From contig NC_134400.1 in the NCBI RefSeq assembly GCF_050003625.1, forward strand, positions 194,321,918 through 194,385,917: a DNA stretch of 64,000 bases, read 5' to 3'. Source of the DNA: Haematobia irritans (taxonomy: Eukaryota > Arthropoda > Insecta > Diptera > Muscidae). Both the position numbers and the translations under genes were made by a program. Below are positions 48,326-59,128 of the stretch, piece by piece; within the stretch, counting starts at the first letter, position 1; the number at the start of each line of letters is the position of its first letter. The notes below the pieces were generated by a model. That model had not been told where the DNA came from and did not search any database. It saw only the letters and a program-made list of their open reading frames with translations.

Positions 48326-49372
48326 TATACCCTCCACCATAGGATGGGGGGTATATTAACTTTGTCATTCCGTTTGTAACACATCGAAATATTGATCTAA
48401 GACCCCATAAAGTATATATATTCTGAGTCGTGGTGAAATTCTGAGTCGATCTGAGCATGTCCGTCCGTCTGTTGAAATCACGCTAACTTCCGAACAAAAC
48501 AAGCTATCGGCTTGAAACTTGGCACAAGTAGTTGTTATTGATGTAGGTCGGATGGTATTGCAAATGGGCCATATCGGTCCACTTTTACGTATAGCCCCCA
48601 TATAAACGGACCCCCAAATTTGGCTTGTGAGGCCTCTAGGAGAAGCAAATTTCATCCGATCCGGCTGAAATTTGGTACATGGTGTAAGTATATGATCTCT
48701 AACAACCATGCAAAAATTGGTCCACATCGGTCCATAATTATATATAACCCCCATACAAACATACCCCCAAATTTGGCTTGCGAGGCCTCTAAGAGAAGCA
48801 AATTTCATCCGATCCGGCTGAAATTTGGTACATGATGTTAGTATATGGTCTCTAATGACCATGCAAAACTTGGTCCATATCGTTCCATAATTATATATAG
48901 GCCTAGTATAAACCGATCACCAGATTTGACCTCCGGAGCCTCTTGGAAGACCAAAATTCTTCCCATTCGGTTGAAATTTGGTACGTGATGTTAGTATATG
49001 GTATCCAACAATCATGCAGGAATTGGTTCCTATCAGTCCATAATTATATATAGCTCCCATATAAACCGATCGCCAGATTTGACCTCCGGTGCCTTTTGGA
49101 GAAGCAAAATTCATCCGATCTGGTTGAAATTTGGTACGTGATGGTAGTATATGATATTTAACCACCATGCCAAAAGTGGTCCATATCAGTCCATATTCAT
49201 TTATAGCCCCCATATAAACCGATCCCGAGATTTGGTTTTGGAGCCTCTTGGAGGAGCAAATTTCATCCGAGTGAGTTGAAATTTGTGGATGACAATCTTT
49301 CGTAGAAGTTTCTACGCAATCCATGGTGGAGGGTACATAAGATTCGTCCTGCTGGAGGGTACATAAGATTTT
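48326..49372 (+). mobile_element. Family A element (copy A7), tail truncated
   Basis: TATACCCTCCACCAT head, core, short (GTCY)n (48460-48470), six or so 153-bp units. The tail breaks off after GGAGGGTACATAAGATT, where 'ggagggtacataagatt' is duplicated and a hairpin sequence follows. Confidence 0.8.
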
Positions 49373-49374
49373 CT

Positions 49375-49426
49375 GTGGTGAAACAAAAAAATCATTGTTT
49401 TTAATATGATTTTTTTGTTTCACCAC
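49375..49426. repeat. Perfect hairpin: 21-bp arms, 10-bp loop
   Basis: Arms 49375-49395 and 49406-49426 are exact reverse complements, beginning GTGGTGAAACAAAAAA. It sits exactly where element A7 loses its tail. Confidence 0.85.
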
Positions 49427-49569
49427 TAACGTTGCGATGCAAAAGAACTTTGGCCTTTGGAACAACTGTTCCCTTGTGAAGCATCACATCGGCATCAACT
49501 CGTATTACGATACCCAATTTCCTTGCTTTTAAATCAAAATAATAAAATTTGACTATAAACAAATATTTG

Positions 49570-51724
49570 TATACCCTCCACCATAGGATGGGGGTATATT
49601 AACTTTGTCATTCCGTTTGTAACACATCGAAATATTGCTCTAAGACCCCATAAAGTATATATATTCTGGGTCGTGGTGAAATTCTGAGTCGATCTAAGCA
49701 TGTCCGTCCGTCCGTCCGTCTGTCCGTCTGTCCGGCTGTCCGTCCGTCTGTGGAAATCACGCTAACTTCCGAACGAAACAAGCTATCGACTTGAAACTTG
49801 GCACAAGTAGTTGTTATTGATGTAGGTCGGATGGTATTGAAAATGGGCCATATCGGACCACGTTAACGTATAGCCCCCATATAAACCGATCCCCAAATTT
49901 GGTTTGGGGAGCCTCCCGGAGCAGCAAAATTCATCCAATCCGGTTGAAATTTGGTACGTGGTCTTAGTATACGGTCTCTAACAACCATGCAAAAATTGGT
50001 CCATATCGGTCCATAAATATATATAGCCCCCATATAAACAGATCCCCAGATTTGACCTCCGGAGACTTTTGGAGGGGCAAAATTCATCCGATCCGGTTGA
50101 AATTTGGTACCTGATGTTAGTATACGGCCTCTAACAACCATGCAAAAATTGGTCCATATCGGTCCATAATTATATATAGCTCCCATATAAACCGATCCCC
50201 AGATTTGACCACCGGAGCCTCTTGGAGGAGCAAAATTCATCCGATCCGGTTGAAATTTAGTACGTGGTCTTAGTATACGGTTTTTAACAACCATGCAAAA
50301 ATTGGTCCATATCGGTCCATAATTATATATAGCCCCCATATAAACCGATCCCCAGATTTGACCTCCGGAGCCTCTTGGAGGGGCAAAATTCATCCGATCC
50401 GGTTGAAAGTTGGTACCTGATGTTCGTTTACGGCCTCTAATAACCATGCAAAAATTGGTCCATATCGGTCCATAATTATATATAGTCCCCATATAAACCG
50501 ATCCCCAGATTTGACCTCCGGAGCCTCTTGGAAGAGCAAAATTCATCCGATCCAGTTGAAATTTGGTACATGGTGTTAGTATATGGTCTCTAACAACCAT
50601 GCAAAAATTGGTCCATATCGGTCCATAATTATATATAGTTCCCATATAAACCGTCCCCAGATTTGACGTCCGGAACCTCTTGGAGGAGCAAAAGTCATCC
50701 GATACGGTTGAAATTTGGTACATTTTGTCAATATATGGCCTCTAACAGCCATGTAAAAATTGGTCCATATCGGTCTTTAGTTATATATAGCCGATGACTT
50801 ATTACACAAAAATTGGTCCATATCGCCAAAAACAATCTACCAAAACTTTATTTCCATAGAAAATTTTGTCAAATTTTATTACTATAGAAAGTTTTGTCAA
50901 AATTTCATTTCTATAGAAAGTTTTGTCAAAAGTTTATTTCTATACAAATGTTTGTCAAAATTTTATTTCCATAGAAGATTTTGTCAAAATTTTATTTCTA
51001 TAGAAAATTTTGTAATCTACCAAAACTTTATTTCCATAGAAAATTTTGTCAAATTTTATTACTATAGAAAGTTTTGTTAAAATTTCATTTCTATAGAAAG
51101 TTTTATCAAAAGTTTATTTCTATAGAAATGTTTGTCAAAATTTTATTTCTATAGAAAATTTTGTCAACATTTTATTGCTATACAAAATTTTGTCAAAATT
51201 TCATTTCTATACAAAATTTTGTCAACATTTTATTTCTATAGAAATTTTTGTCAAAATTGTATTGCTATAGAAAATTTTGTCAACATTTTACTTCCATAGA
51301 AAATTTTGTTAACATTTTATTTCTATAGAAAATTTTGTCAAGTTTTTATTTCTATAGAAAATTTTGTCAAATTTTTATTTCTATAGAAAATTTTGTCAAA
51401 ATTTTATTTCTATAGAAAATTTTGTCAAGGTTTCATTTCTATAGAAAATTTTGTCAAAATTTTATTTCTATAGAAAATTTTGTCAAACTAGATTATATAC
51501 GTATTTAATCGGCCTTTTTTTGTTTAATATATACCCCGTATGGGCTAACTTACAATTTAGAAGACAGTGTTAAAAAGTTTTACGATACCTTGCCATCGGC
51601 AAGTGTTATCGCAACCCAAGTAATTCGATTGTGGATGACAGCCTTTAGTAGAAGTTCCTACGCAATCCATGGTGGAGGCTACATAAGATTCGGCCTGGCC
51701 GAACTTACGGCCGTATATACTTGT
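49570..51724 (+). mobile_element. Family A element (copy A8), complete with 29-bp array
   Basis: The clearest full copy: TATACCCTCCACCAT head, core, a GTCY tract (49700-49750), six 153-bp units (49870-50790), 29-bp array (50835-51486), the spacer 'gtttaatatataccccgtat', the ATGGTGGAGG repeat, TTCGGCCTGGCCGAA and TATATACTTGT. The minus strand stays open for 286 codons through the units (49863-50723), a product of the 51-codon period. Confidence 0.9.
50835..51486 (+). repeat. 29-bp palindromic array in A8 (~22 units)
   Basis: GTC-centred units. An inner block beginning 'aatctaccaaaactttatttc' occurs twice (50835 and 51012), so the array grew by a block duplication of ~180 bp that included its border. 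Confidence 0.9.
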
Positions 51725-52494
51725 TTTTTATTGCAAAACAAAAGTGTTCAATTTAGCTTTAGTTTAACCACGGAATTTTTTTTTTCTTTCTATGTAAAGA
51801 AAAAATCTTTGACCTAAAGACAATTGTTTTTAAATGTGGGTTGTAAAAGCACCACCATTTCTTCCGTTTCTCAAAGTTTGAGATTTTATGGAAACCATGT
51901 CACATATTTTTCCTTTCCTTTCCCTTGCTTGGATATTTTGAATTAGATTTTATTACCCACATACTTATTTAGGGTAAGCGATAAATCAATAATAAACCAG
52001 CTTCACATGTTAACACACTCCATCTACACTGCCTAGTCTACAGACAACTCGCCTTATTGTCATTCATAGGATTGTAGTAATTTTAGCAAACAATTATGAC
52101 ATAATAAAATCTGATATCAGCATGTACCCATCATCATCATCATCGTCATTACCTTAGATATTTATCACCATCATATCAAACTCATGATTAAAGCATACAC
52201 AAAACTTACTGGAGTACATTCATTTGTACCTTCAGAAACATTGAAAAGATATACGAGAGATCCAACTAACATAGTTTTGCTTAACCAACACCACCACCAC
52301 CACCACCACCATCACCATCATAAGCGTTGCGTTGAAAACAATGGAAACATAATTTTGCTCTGAGGCTATGCCATCACAAACTGTCATCACTATGGTGATG
52401 ATGATGTTTTCAATTAACCCAACAAATTTGCCAAAAATGAATGGCTTCTTTTGCTTTCACTTCTCATTTGGACTGAGGAACTTTAGCTTGGGTA
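51725..52494. other. Intergenic DNA with trinucleotide microsatellites
   Basis: No gene recognised. Short (ATC)n at 52130-52144 and (CCA)n at 52288-52321. Confidence 0.5.
52288..52321 (+). repeat. (CCA)n microsatellite
   Basis: About eleven trinucleotides, mostly CAC/CCA, drifting into CAT. Confidence 0.9.
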
Positions 52495-52496
52495 CA

Positions 52497-52570
52497 AGTA
52501 TAGATCCCTGGACGGAGAATCGAAACGCGGACCATACAGTTTGTAAGCCAACACACTATCCGCTGGGCTA
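52497..52570 (-). mobile_element. tRNA-derived module in J copy 2
   Basis: The minus strand reads an A-box-like CATAGCCCAGCGGATAGTG and a decayed B box GTTTCGATTCT. It corresponds to 13917-13985. Confidence 0.6.
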
Positions 52571-52910
52571 TGTAGTTGTTATTGTCATCAACAGACAATT
52601 ATCGTCCAAGCAAGCAGTTACATTTATAAAGCATACTTTTCGGCGCCCACGAGCTGATGTACACAAAGTTTATTTGACCGAAACATAACCTTAGTTAGCC
52701 ACCGTGGTAAACATGTTCGCCTTGCATACACATAGTAGTGGCTTCAGGACCTGAAAGATTCCGAAAAGACGTTCGACATTACATTTCAAAATGTGTCTTA
52801 TTAAAGTCGTATAGTCAGAAAAGAACAGTGCTTGATATAAACAAAATGGTCTGTCTATTTGGATCAAAAAATATTTTTTAATGCAAAAATAAAAATTTTA
52901 TGACAATTTT

Positions 52911-54151
52911 TATACACACCACCATAGAATGGTGACGGGGGTATAATAAGTTTGTCATTCCGTTTGTAACACATCGAAATATCGATTTCCGACTATATAA
53001 AGTATATATATTCTTGATCAGGGAGAAATTCTAAGACGATATAACGATGTCCGTCTGTCTGTCTGTCTGTCTGTTGTAATCACGCTACAGTCTTCAATAG
53101 TGAAGCAATCGTGCTGAAATTTTGCACAAACTCGTCTTTTGTCTGCAGGCAGGTCAAGTTCGAAGATGGGCTATATCGGTCCAGGTTTTGATATAGTCCC
53201 CATATAAACCGACCTCCCGATTCGGGGTCTTGGGCTTATAGAAATCTTAGTTTTTATCCAATTTGCCTGAAATTTGAAATCTAGAGGTATTTTACGACCA
53301 TAAAGAGGTGTGCCAAAAATGGTGAGTATCGGTCCATGTTTTGGTACAGCCCCCATATAGACCGATCTCCCAATTTTACTTCTTGGGCTAATAGAAACCG
53401 CAGTTTTTATTCAATTTACCTGAAATTGGAAATCTAGAGGTATTGTAGGACCACAAATACGTGTGCCAAAAATTGTGAGTATCGGTCCATATTTTGGTAT
53501 AGCACGCATATAGACCGATCTCCCGTTTTAGGGTCTTGGGCTTATAGAAATCGTAGTTTTTATCCAATTTGCCTGAAATTTTAAATCTATAGGTATTTTA
53601 TGACCATAAAGAGGTGTGCCAAAAATGGTGAGTATCGGTCCTTGTTTTGGTATAGCCCCCATAAGAACGATCTCCCGATTTAACTCCTTGGGTTTCTAGA
53701 AACCGTAGTTTTTATCCGATTTGCCTGAAATTGAAAATATTCTGGTATTTTAGGCTCACAAAAACGTGTATCGGATTAAGTTTTTATCGGTCCATTTGGT
53801 AATGCCTCCATATAGACCGACTTCACTTCTTGAGGGTGTAGAAGGCGCACTGATCATGAAAATTGCTTGAAACTCAATGTAAAACTTCCAGATTTTACTT
53901 ATACAGATTTAAGATTTCAAATCAAGACGTTATTTTATAATTTTCTTGCACACTTACAAGAGATGTTAATGATTCCTCTAAAACTCAAACAAAAATGGTT
54001 CTTATAAATCCAGAATCTGATATAGTCCTCATAGGTGAAATCTTTAAATTTATCTCTGGGAAGTGTCCTCAAGCCCTCCTGAAACCCTAATATTCATGGT
54101 GGTGGGTATTTAAGATTCGGCCCGGCCGAACTTAGTGCTGTATATACTTGT
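52911..54151 (+). mobile_element. Family C element (copy C2), inserted in J copy 2
   Basis: TATACACACCACCAT head, mini-me core, (GTCY)n at 53050-53076, 153-bp C units (53345, 53498), ATGGTGGTGGGTATT, the CGGCCCGGCCG hairpin and TATATACTTGT, followed by a long T run. Flanks are T and T with no duplication. Confidence 0.9.
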
Positions 54152-54974
54152 TTTTTTTTTTTTTTTTTTTTTTTGGTGATGAATGTTTGAAAATTTCGAA
54201 GAAATTCAAAAAACTCTAACAAAAGAAAACGTTTTTTCTTTGCGTATAGTTAGTTTGGACCCTGTTCATCTAATCCGTTTTTCCAGCTTACTAGGTTGCA
54301 CATTTTGCACAAAGTCGAGCCAAACAGAGTGAATTCCAACTAATAACACTGCTTGAGGCTCCGTGAGAAGTATTCTGAGCTGCCATAAAGGGTGATACCA
54401 AAAAACGAGCCGGACTATCGACTTACAAGAAGGTAGTGACTCCAAATCGCGATGATAAACAAAATACGACGGCCAAAGCGTGATCCCGGAGGCTGTACAC
54501 GACGATGCTGACGAAGTTTGACTGCGTAGTAATGGACGACGAAACCTACGTCAAAGCCGACTACAAGCAGCTGCCGGGACAGGAGTTTTATACGGCAAAA
54601 GGAAGGGGAAAGGTAGCAGATATTTTCAAGCACATAAAACTGTCAAAGTTCGCAAAGAAATATCTGGTTTGGCAAGCCATCTGTACCTGTGGCTTGAAAA
54701 GCAGCATTTTCATAGCTTCCGGGACTGTCAACCAAGAAATTTACGTGAAAGAGTGTTTGAATAAACGTCTGCTGCCTTTCCTGAAGAAACACGGTTGTTC
54801 CGTACTGTTTTGGCCGGATTTGGCATCTTGCCATTACGGTAAAAAGGCCATGGAGTGGTACGCCGCCAAAAACGTGCAGGTGGTTCCCAAGGACAATAAC
54901 CCTCAAAACACGCCAGAGCTCCGCCCAATTGAGAAATACTGGGCTATTGTCAAGCGGAACCTAAAGAAGACCAA

Positions 54975-56533
54975 ACAAGTATATACGGCACTAAATTCGG
55001 CCGGGCCGAATCTTAAATACCCACCACCATGAACCAAATATTAGGGTTTCCTTTGAAATTTCAGGAGGGATTGAGGACTTGAGGACATTTCCCGAAGATA
55101 AATTTAAAGATTTCACCTATGAGGACTATATCAGATTCTGGATTAATAAGAACCATTTTTGTTTGAGTTTTAGAGGAATCATTAACATCTCTTGTAAGTG
55201 TGCAAGAAAATTGTAAAATAACGTCTTGCTTTGAAATCTTAAATCTGTAGATTTTCACCCGAGAAGTATCTGAAATCTGAAAATTTTACATTGAGTTTCA
55301 AGCAATTTTCATGATCAGTGCGCCTTCTATACCCTCAAGAAATGAAGTCGGTCTATATGGAGGCATTACCAAAAGGACCGAAAAAAACTTAATCCGATAC
55401 ACGTTTTTGGGAGCCTAAAATAATATTTACAATTTCAGGCAAATCGCATAAAAACTACGGATTCTAGAAACCGAAGAAGTAAAATCGGGATATCGGTCTA
55501 TATGGGGGCTATACCAAAACATGGACCGATACTCACCTCTTTATGGTCCTCAAATACCTATAAATTTCCAATTTCAGACAAATTGTATTTAAACTACGGA
55601 TTCTATAAGCCGAAGACCCCAAATCGGGAGGTCGTTTTATATGGGGACCATACCAAAACATGGACCGATACTCACAATTTTTGGCACACGTATTGGTGGT
55701 CCTACAATACCTCTAGATTTCCAATTTCAGGTAAATTGAATAAAAACTGCGGTTTCTATAAGCCCAAGAAGTAAAATCGGGAGATCGGTCTAAATGGGGG
55801 CTATACCAAAATATGGACCGATACTCACCATTTTCGGCACACCTCTTTATGGTCCTAAAATAGCACTAGATTTCCAATTTCAGGCAAATAGGATAAAAAC
55901 TTCGGATTCTAGAAGCCCAAGAATTAAAATCGGGAAATCGGTCTATATGGGGGCTATACCAAATATGGACCGATACTTACCATTTTCGGCACACCTCTTT
56001 ATGATCCTAAAATACCACTAGATTTCCAATTTCAGACAAATTGGATAAAAACTACGGTTTCTATAAGCCCAAGACCCCAAATCGGGAGGTCCTTTTATAT
56101 GGGGACCATACCAAAACATGGACCGATACTCACAATTTTTGGCATACGTATTTGTGGTCCTACAATACTTCTAGATTTCCAATTTCAGGTAAATTGAATA
56201 AAAACTGCGGTTTCTATAAGCCCAAGAAGTAAAATCGGGAGATCGGTCTATATGGGGGCTATACCAAAACATGGGCCGATACTCACCATTTTTGGCACAC
56301 CCCTTTATGGTCATAAAATACCTCTACATTTCTAATTTCAGGCAAATTGTATAAAAACTACGATTTCTATAAGCCCAACACCCCAAATCGGGAGGTCGGT
56401 TTATATGGGGACTATATCAAAACCTGGACCGATATAGCCCATCTTCGAACTTGACCTGCCTGCAGACAAAAGACGAGTTTGTGCAAAATTTCAGCGCGAT
56501 TGCTTCATTATTGAAGACTGTAGCGTGATTACA

Positions 56534-56564
<31 letters not shown>

Positions 56565-56725
56565 GGCAGACAGACGGACAGACGGACATCGTTATATCGT
56601 CTTAGAATTTCTCCCTGATCAAGAATATATATACTTTATATAGTCGGAAATCGATATTTCGATGCGTTACAAACGGAATGACAAACTTATTATACCCCCG
56701 TCACCATTCTATGGTGGTGGGTATA
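54975..56725 (-). mobile_element. Family C element (copy C3), inserted in the DD37E transposase
   Basis: Minus-strand copy: tail at the left (acaagtatatacggc, CGGCCGGGCCG, ACCCACCACCAT), 153-bp units, (GACA)n at 56535-56587, the GATCAAGAATATATATACTT core and the head end ATGGTGGTGGGTATA at the right. It lies between A residues with no duplication. Confidence 0.9.
56535..56587 (-). repeat. (GTCY)n microsatellite of C3
   Basis: About 13 tetranucleotides, mainly CAGA on the plus strand, next to the conserved mini-me core. Confidence 0.9.
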
Positions 56726-56999
56726 AAAACTGCTAAGGGCGAGCAGCAGTTCAAGGCAAACTGGCTTTCTGCGGCGAAGAAGGTGGACAAGGTGGCTGTA
56801 CAAAATCTGATGGCAGGTGTCAAGCGTGAGGCCCGGCAATTCGGATTTGGAAAAGCGAAAGCCTAACTGAATATTTTTCCTGAATTTTATACTAATTGAA
56901 CTTGAAAAAGAAATTTAATTTGATTTTTTAAATAAACGATTTCACCGATTTACATGCGTTTTCCCTTGACCAAATTTTGACCGTATCAACCTTTACATC

Positions 57000-57227
57000 T
57001 CAGATTACAATCGTGCACGTGGATAATGAATATAATCACATCAAACATGGAACATATTTGTCATAAAAATGCCGAATATATACAGAGTGGCTGATATGTA
57101 TTGCAACCCATTTTAGATTGCAATCATTTCCAACCCACTGCTACGACACCACTGACAGTTCACTTTATTGTTTACAAGCTTATAAAATCATTTTGATCTA
57201 TTAACTCAGAAATTATATTATTCGTAG
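57000..57227. other. Spacer before the mariner relic
   Basis: No gene recognised. It may include the untranslated 5' part of the transposon at 57228-58150. Confidence 0.4.
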
Positions 57228-58150
57228 TGGAATTCAAGCGTGATAGTGTGACTGCTTTATATTTGTCCGGAAATCCAAAAAAAGAAATGTACACCTTCAA
57301 TTGGCCACCAGAACTCAAACGCCGCTGATGATATTGGTGTGGGTCGCCGTAACGGCCGATGGTCGCTACTCGCTCGTATTATTCGACCAAGAGGTCAAAA
57401 TAAATGCAGAATATTATTGGGAAAATATTCTAAAGACAGTATTGAATCCCTGGACAGAAAAATTCCACCGTCGCACCCAGTACGCGTCAACCAAGATTGA
57501 CCAAGGGAGCCATCGTGGTGCAATGGTTAGCATGCCCGCCTTGCATACACAAGGTCGTGGGTTCGATTCCTGCTTCGACCGAACACCAAAAAATTTTTCA
57601 GCGGTGGATTATCCCACCTCAGTAATGCTGGTCACATTTCTGAGGGTTTCAAAGCTTCTCTAAGTGGTTTCACTGCAATGTGGAACGCCGTTCGGACTCG
57701 GCTATAAAAAGGAGGAGCTTAACATGGAATCGGGCAGCACTCAGTGATAAGAGGGAAGTTCACCAATGTGGTATCACAATGGACTAAATAGTCTAAGTGA
57801 GCCTGATACATCGGGCTGCCACCTAACCTAACCTAACCTAATATTGGCTTAAAATGGAGTTTCCTCGCTTCAGTTCTACCGCACATTGGCCATTAAAAAT
57901 CTCCGGACCTCAAACCGTTCGACTTTTGCGCCTGGGGCATTTTAGAGAGTAATGTGGCACAAAATAATAATAAAGTGTCGATCATCGCAAGACGGTCCTA
58001 TGCCGGGAATGGACCAAAATACCGCAGACTCACTTTCGTGCAGCGTATGATGGTTTCTTCGATCTTTAAAGGCCATCATTCGTGTCAAACGTTGCCAATT
58101 CGAATAAATCTAAACTGTGGCACGTTGCATAGTCCATTCGATGCTTGGTG
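57228..58150 (+). pseudogene. Tc1/mariner transposase relic interrupted by a SINE
   Basis: Starts with an N-terminal-like VVEFKRDSVTALYLSG, jumps by deletion to MILVWVAVTADGRYSLVLFD and KINAEYYWENILKTV, is split by the SINE at 57500-57840, and continues with KSPDLKPFDFCAWGILES-like coding (around 57905-57950) and scraps to 58150. The second catalytic Asp motif is lost and several frameshifts are needed. The SPDLxPxDFxxW motif fits a mariner-type enzyme; the subclass cannot be set. Confidence 0.7.
57500..57840 (+). mobile_element. Full-length tRNA-derived SINE with (CCTAA)n tail, plus strand
   Basis: Head GGGAGCCATCGTGGTGC from 57505, A box TGGTGCAATGGTTAGCATG, B box GGTTCGATTCC, a body shared with 24379-24723 and a CCTAACCTAACCTAA tail. 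Likely target duplication AGATTG/ATATTG (57494-57499, 57841-57846), with one mismatch. Confidence 0.85.
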
Positions 58151-58189
58151 AAAGGACAACACCGCCACTAAAAGTGATACAAAAAAATT

Positions 58190-58480
58190 TTTTTTATTAC
58201 TGTTGGTTTTTCGGTTTTAAAAACCCTCTCTAATTTCCTAAACCCATCGACGGTGTTCTTAAAACAAATAACCGGCTTAACCGGTTTTATTTGGTTGCCT
58301 TTTTTATGGCAGATTTTTACAATATCCGGGTCTAATTGGCTATGTTTGGCATTAAATTTGTCAGTTTTGCATTGAAATCACAAAAACCAAAATACCGGTT
58401 TGAGGCCATGAAATAATCGCTATTTTCGACAAACCGGTTTTTGTGAACCGATTTTGATCACTCGATAGTGATAAAAGACC
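58190..58480. repeat. CCGGTTT-rich inverted-repeat stretch
   Basis: ACCGGTTT and AAACCGG motifs occur five times in both directions across ~250 bp, suggesting an old foldback element. No ends defined. Confidence 0.4.
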
Positions 58481-58801
58481 CCAGCTTTTATGCCTCTGTC
58501 GACACTGTTGGATGACATGCCAATGGCTACGATACAAGACAATCTGTCTTTCTACAGCCAACCTCGCTTTACACCAAATAGGTGTGAAGCACCAATACGT
58601 CTTAATATAGGTCCTCGACCTAATACGAAGGACCCCACTAGGATGCCACACCATGATGCTCCACCTGTATTTCCCTTAATAATAACGACCAAATCATACA
58701 AATCGTAAAATGCCTATCCAATGGATCGGCATGTAGCATGCGCCATAATTTAGTGTCAGCCACCGCCCACAAAACTGGGTCGGCGCCAACAGATAGTTCT
58801 T
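58481..58801. other. Unassigned GC-richer segment
   Basis: Less AT-rich than its surroundings with short frames on both strands but no recognised domain. It could be a retrotransposon scrap. Confidence 0.3.
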
Positions 58802-58803
58802 TA

Positions 58804-59089
58804 CACACAAAAAAAAATCTGATTAAATCACGAAATTAATTGATCCAATTAATTTTTTAATTGAAATGTCTTCAATCACAGAAATGATAGTATCAATTAA
58901 AAAATTAATTGACAGTCAATTAAATAATTAATTGATCCAATTAAAAAATTAATTGATACCACTAATTTGTGTGATTTCAATTAAAAAATTTGTTGAATCA
59001 ATTAAATTTTTAATTGAATATTTTTTAAAACTCAATTAAGATTTTAATTGGAGAAATTTTCGTGATTTTTTTTTCTGTGTAGCGTTAGA
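58804..59089. mobile_element. 286-bp MITE built of AATTAATTG motifs, TA target site
   Basis: Ends CACACAAAAAAAAATC and GATTTTTTTTTCTGTG are inverted repeats with one or two mismatches, flanked by TA (58802-58803, 59090-59091). The interior is packed with CAATTAATT/AATTAATTG palindromes. Confidence 0.75.
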
Positions 59090-59128
59090 AACATTTTCAT
59101 GATGTATGAAAATTCGACATGGGCAGTA

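Larger units (their letters stand above)
52495..54243 (-). mobile_element. Composite repeat J, copy 2, interrupted by C2
   Basis: Inverted relative of 13390-13985: a tRNA-like module on the minus strand (52497-52570), spacer with 'cggcgcccac' and 'acaaagtttatttg', a second tRNA-like module (52697-52760, plus strand; SINE-head type with GCCACCGTGG and TTCGCCTTGCATACAC), 'gaaaagaacagtg', then the C2 insertion, then the end with 'aaactctaacaaaagaaaacg' and TTTCTTTGCG before TA. The shared order makes one mobile unit likely. Confidence 0.6.
54399..56866 (+). pseudogene. DD37E transposase, N-terminus deleted, nonsense codon, split by an insertion
   Basis: Catalytic domain of an IS630-Tc1-mariner transposase, the cut-and-paste enzyme of its element. 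The frame opens inside the protein (KKRAGLSTYKKVVTPNRDD), meets a TGA at 54481-54483 (probably a former Arg codon), then runs from MLTKFDCVVMDDETY. Counting from that Met, the acids are D12, D105 (FWPDLASCH) and E143 (ELRPIEKYW). With 37 residues between the last two it is DD37E. At 54974 element C3 interrupts the frame; it resumes at 56726 and ends GFGKAKA with TAA at 56864-56866. Removing C3 restores the frame exactly. This copy is inactive. Confidence 0.85.
54388..56993 (+). mobile_element. DD37E Tc1/mariner-type transposon, 5'-deleted and interrupted by C3
   Basis: TA (54386-54387), then AAGGGTGATAC. At the other end is GGTCAAAATTTGGTCAA on the minus strand (inside the last 30 bp), and TA at 56994-56995. 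The 5' non-coding part and the DNA-binding domain are deleted so that the terminus joins straight to mid-transposase. A 1,751-bp C element splits the frame. Confidence 0.85.

Noticed and set aside
56678..56866. Independent 62-codon gene (MTNLLYPRHHSM...)
   Set aside because: Its first part is the family C head read through, and the rest is the C-terminal end of the split DD37E transposase.
58361..58708. Frames in the GC-richer segment as a retrotransposon or host exon
   Set aside because: No reverse transcriptase, integrase, gag or other motif is visible; listed only as unassigned sequence.
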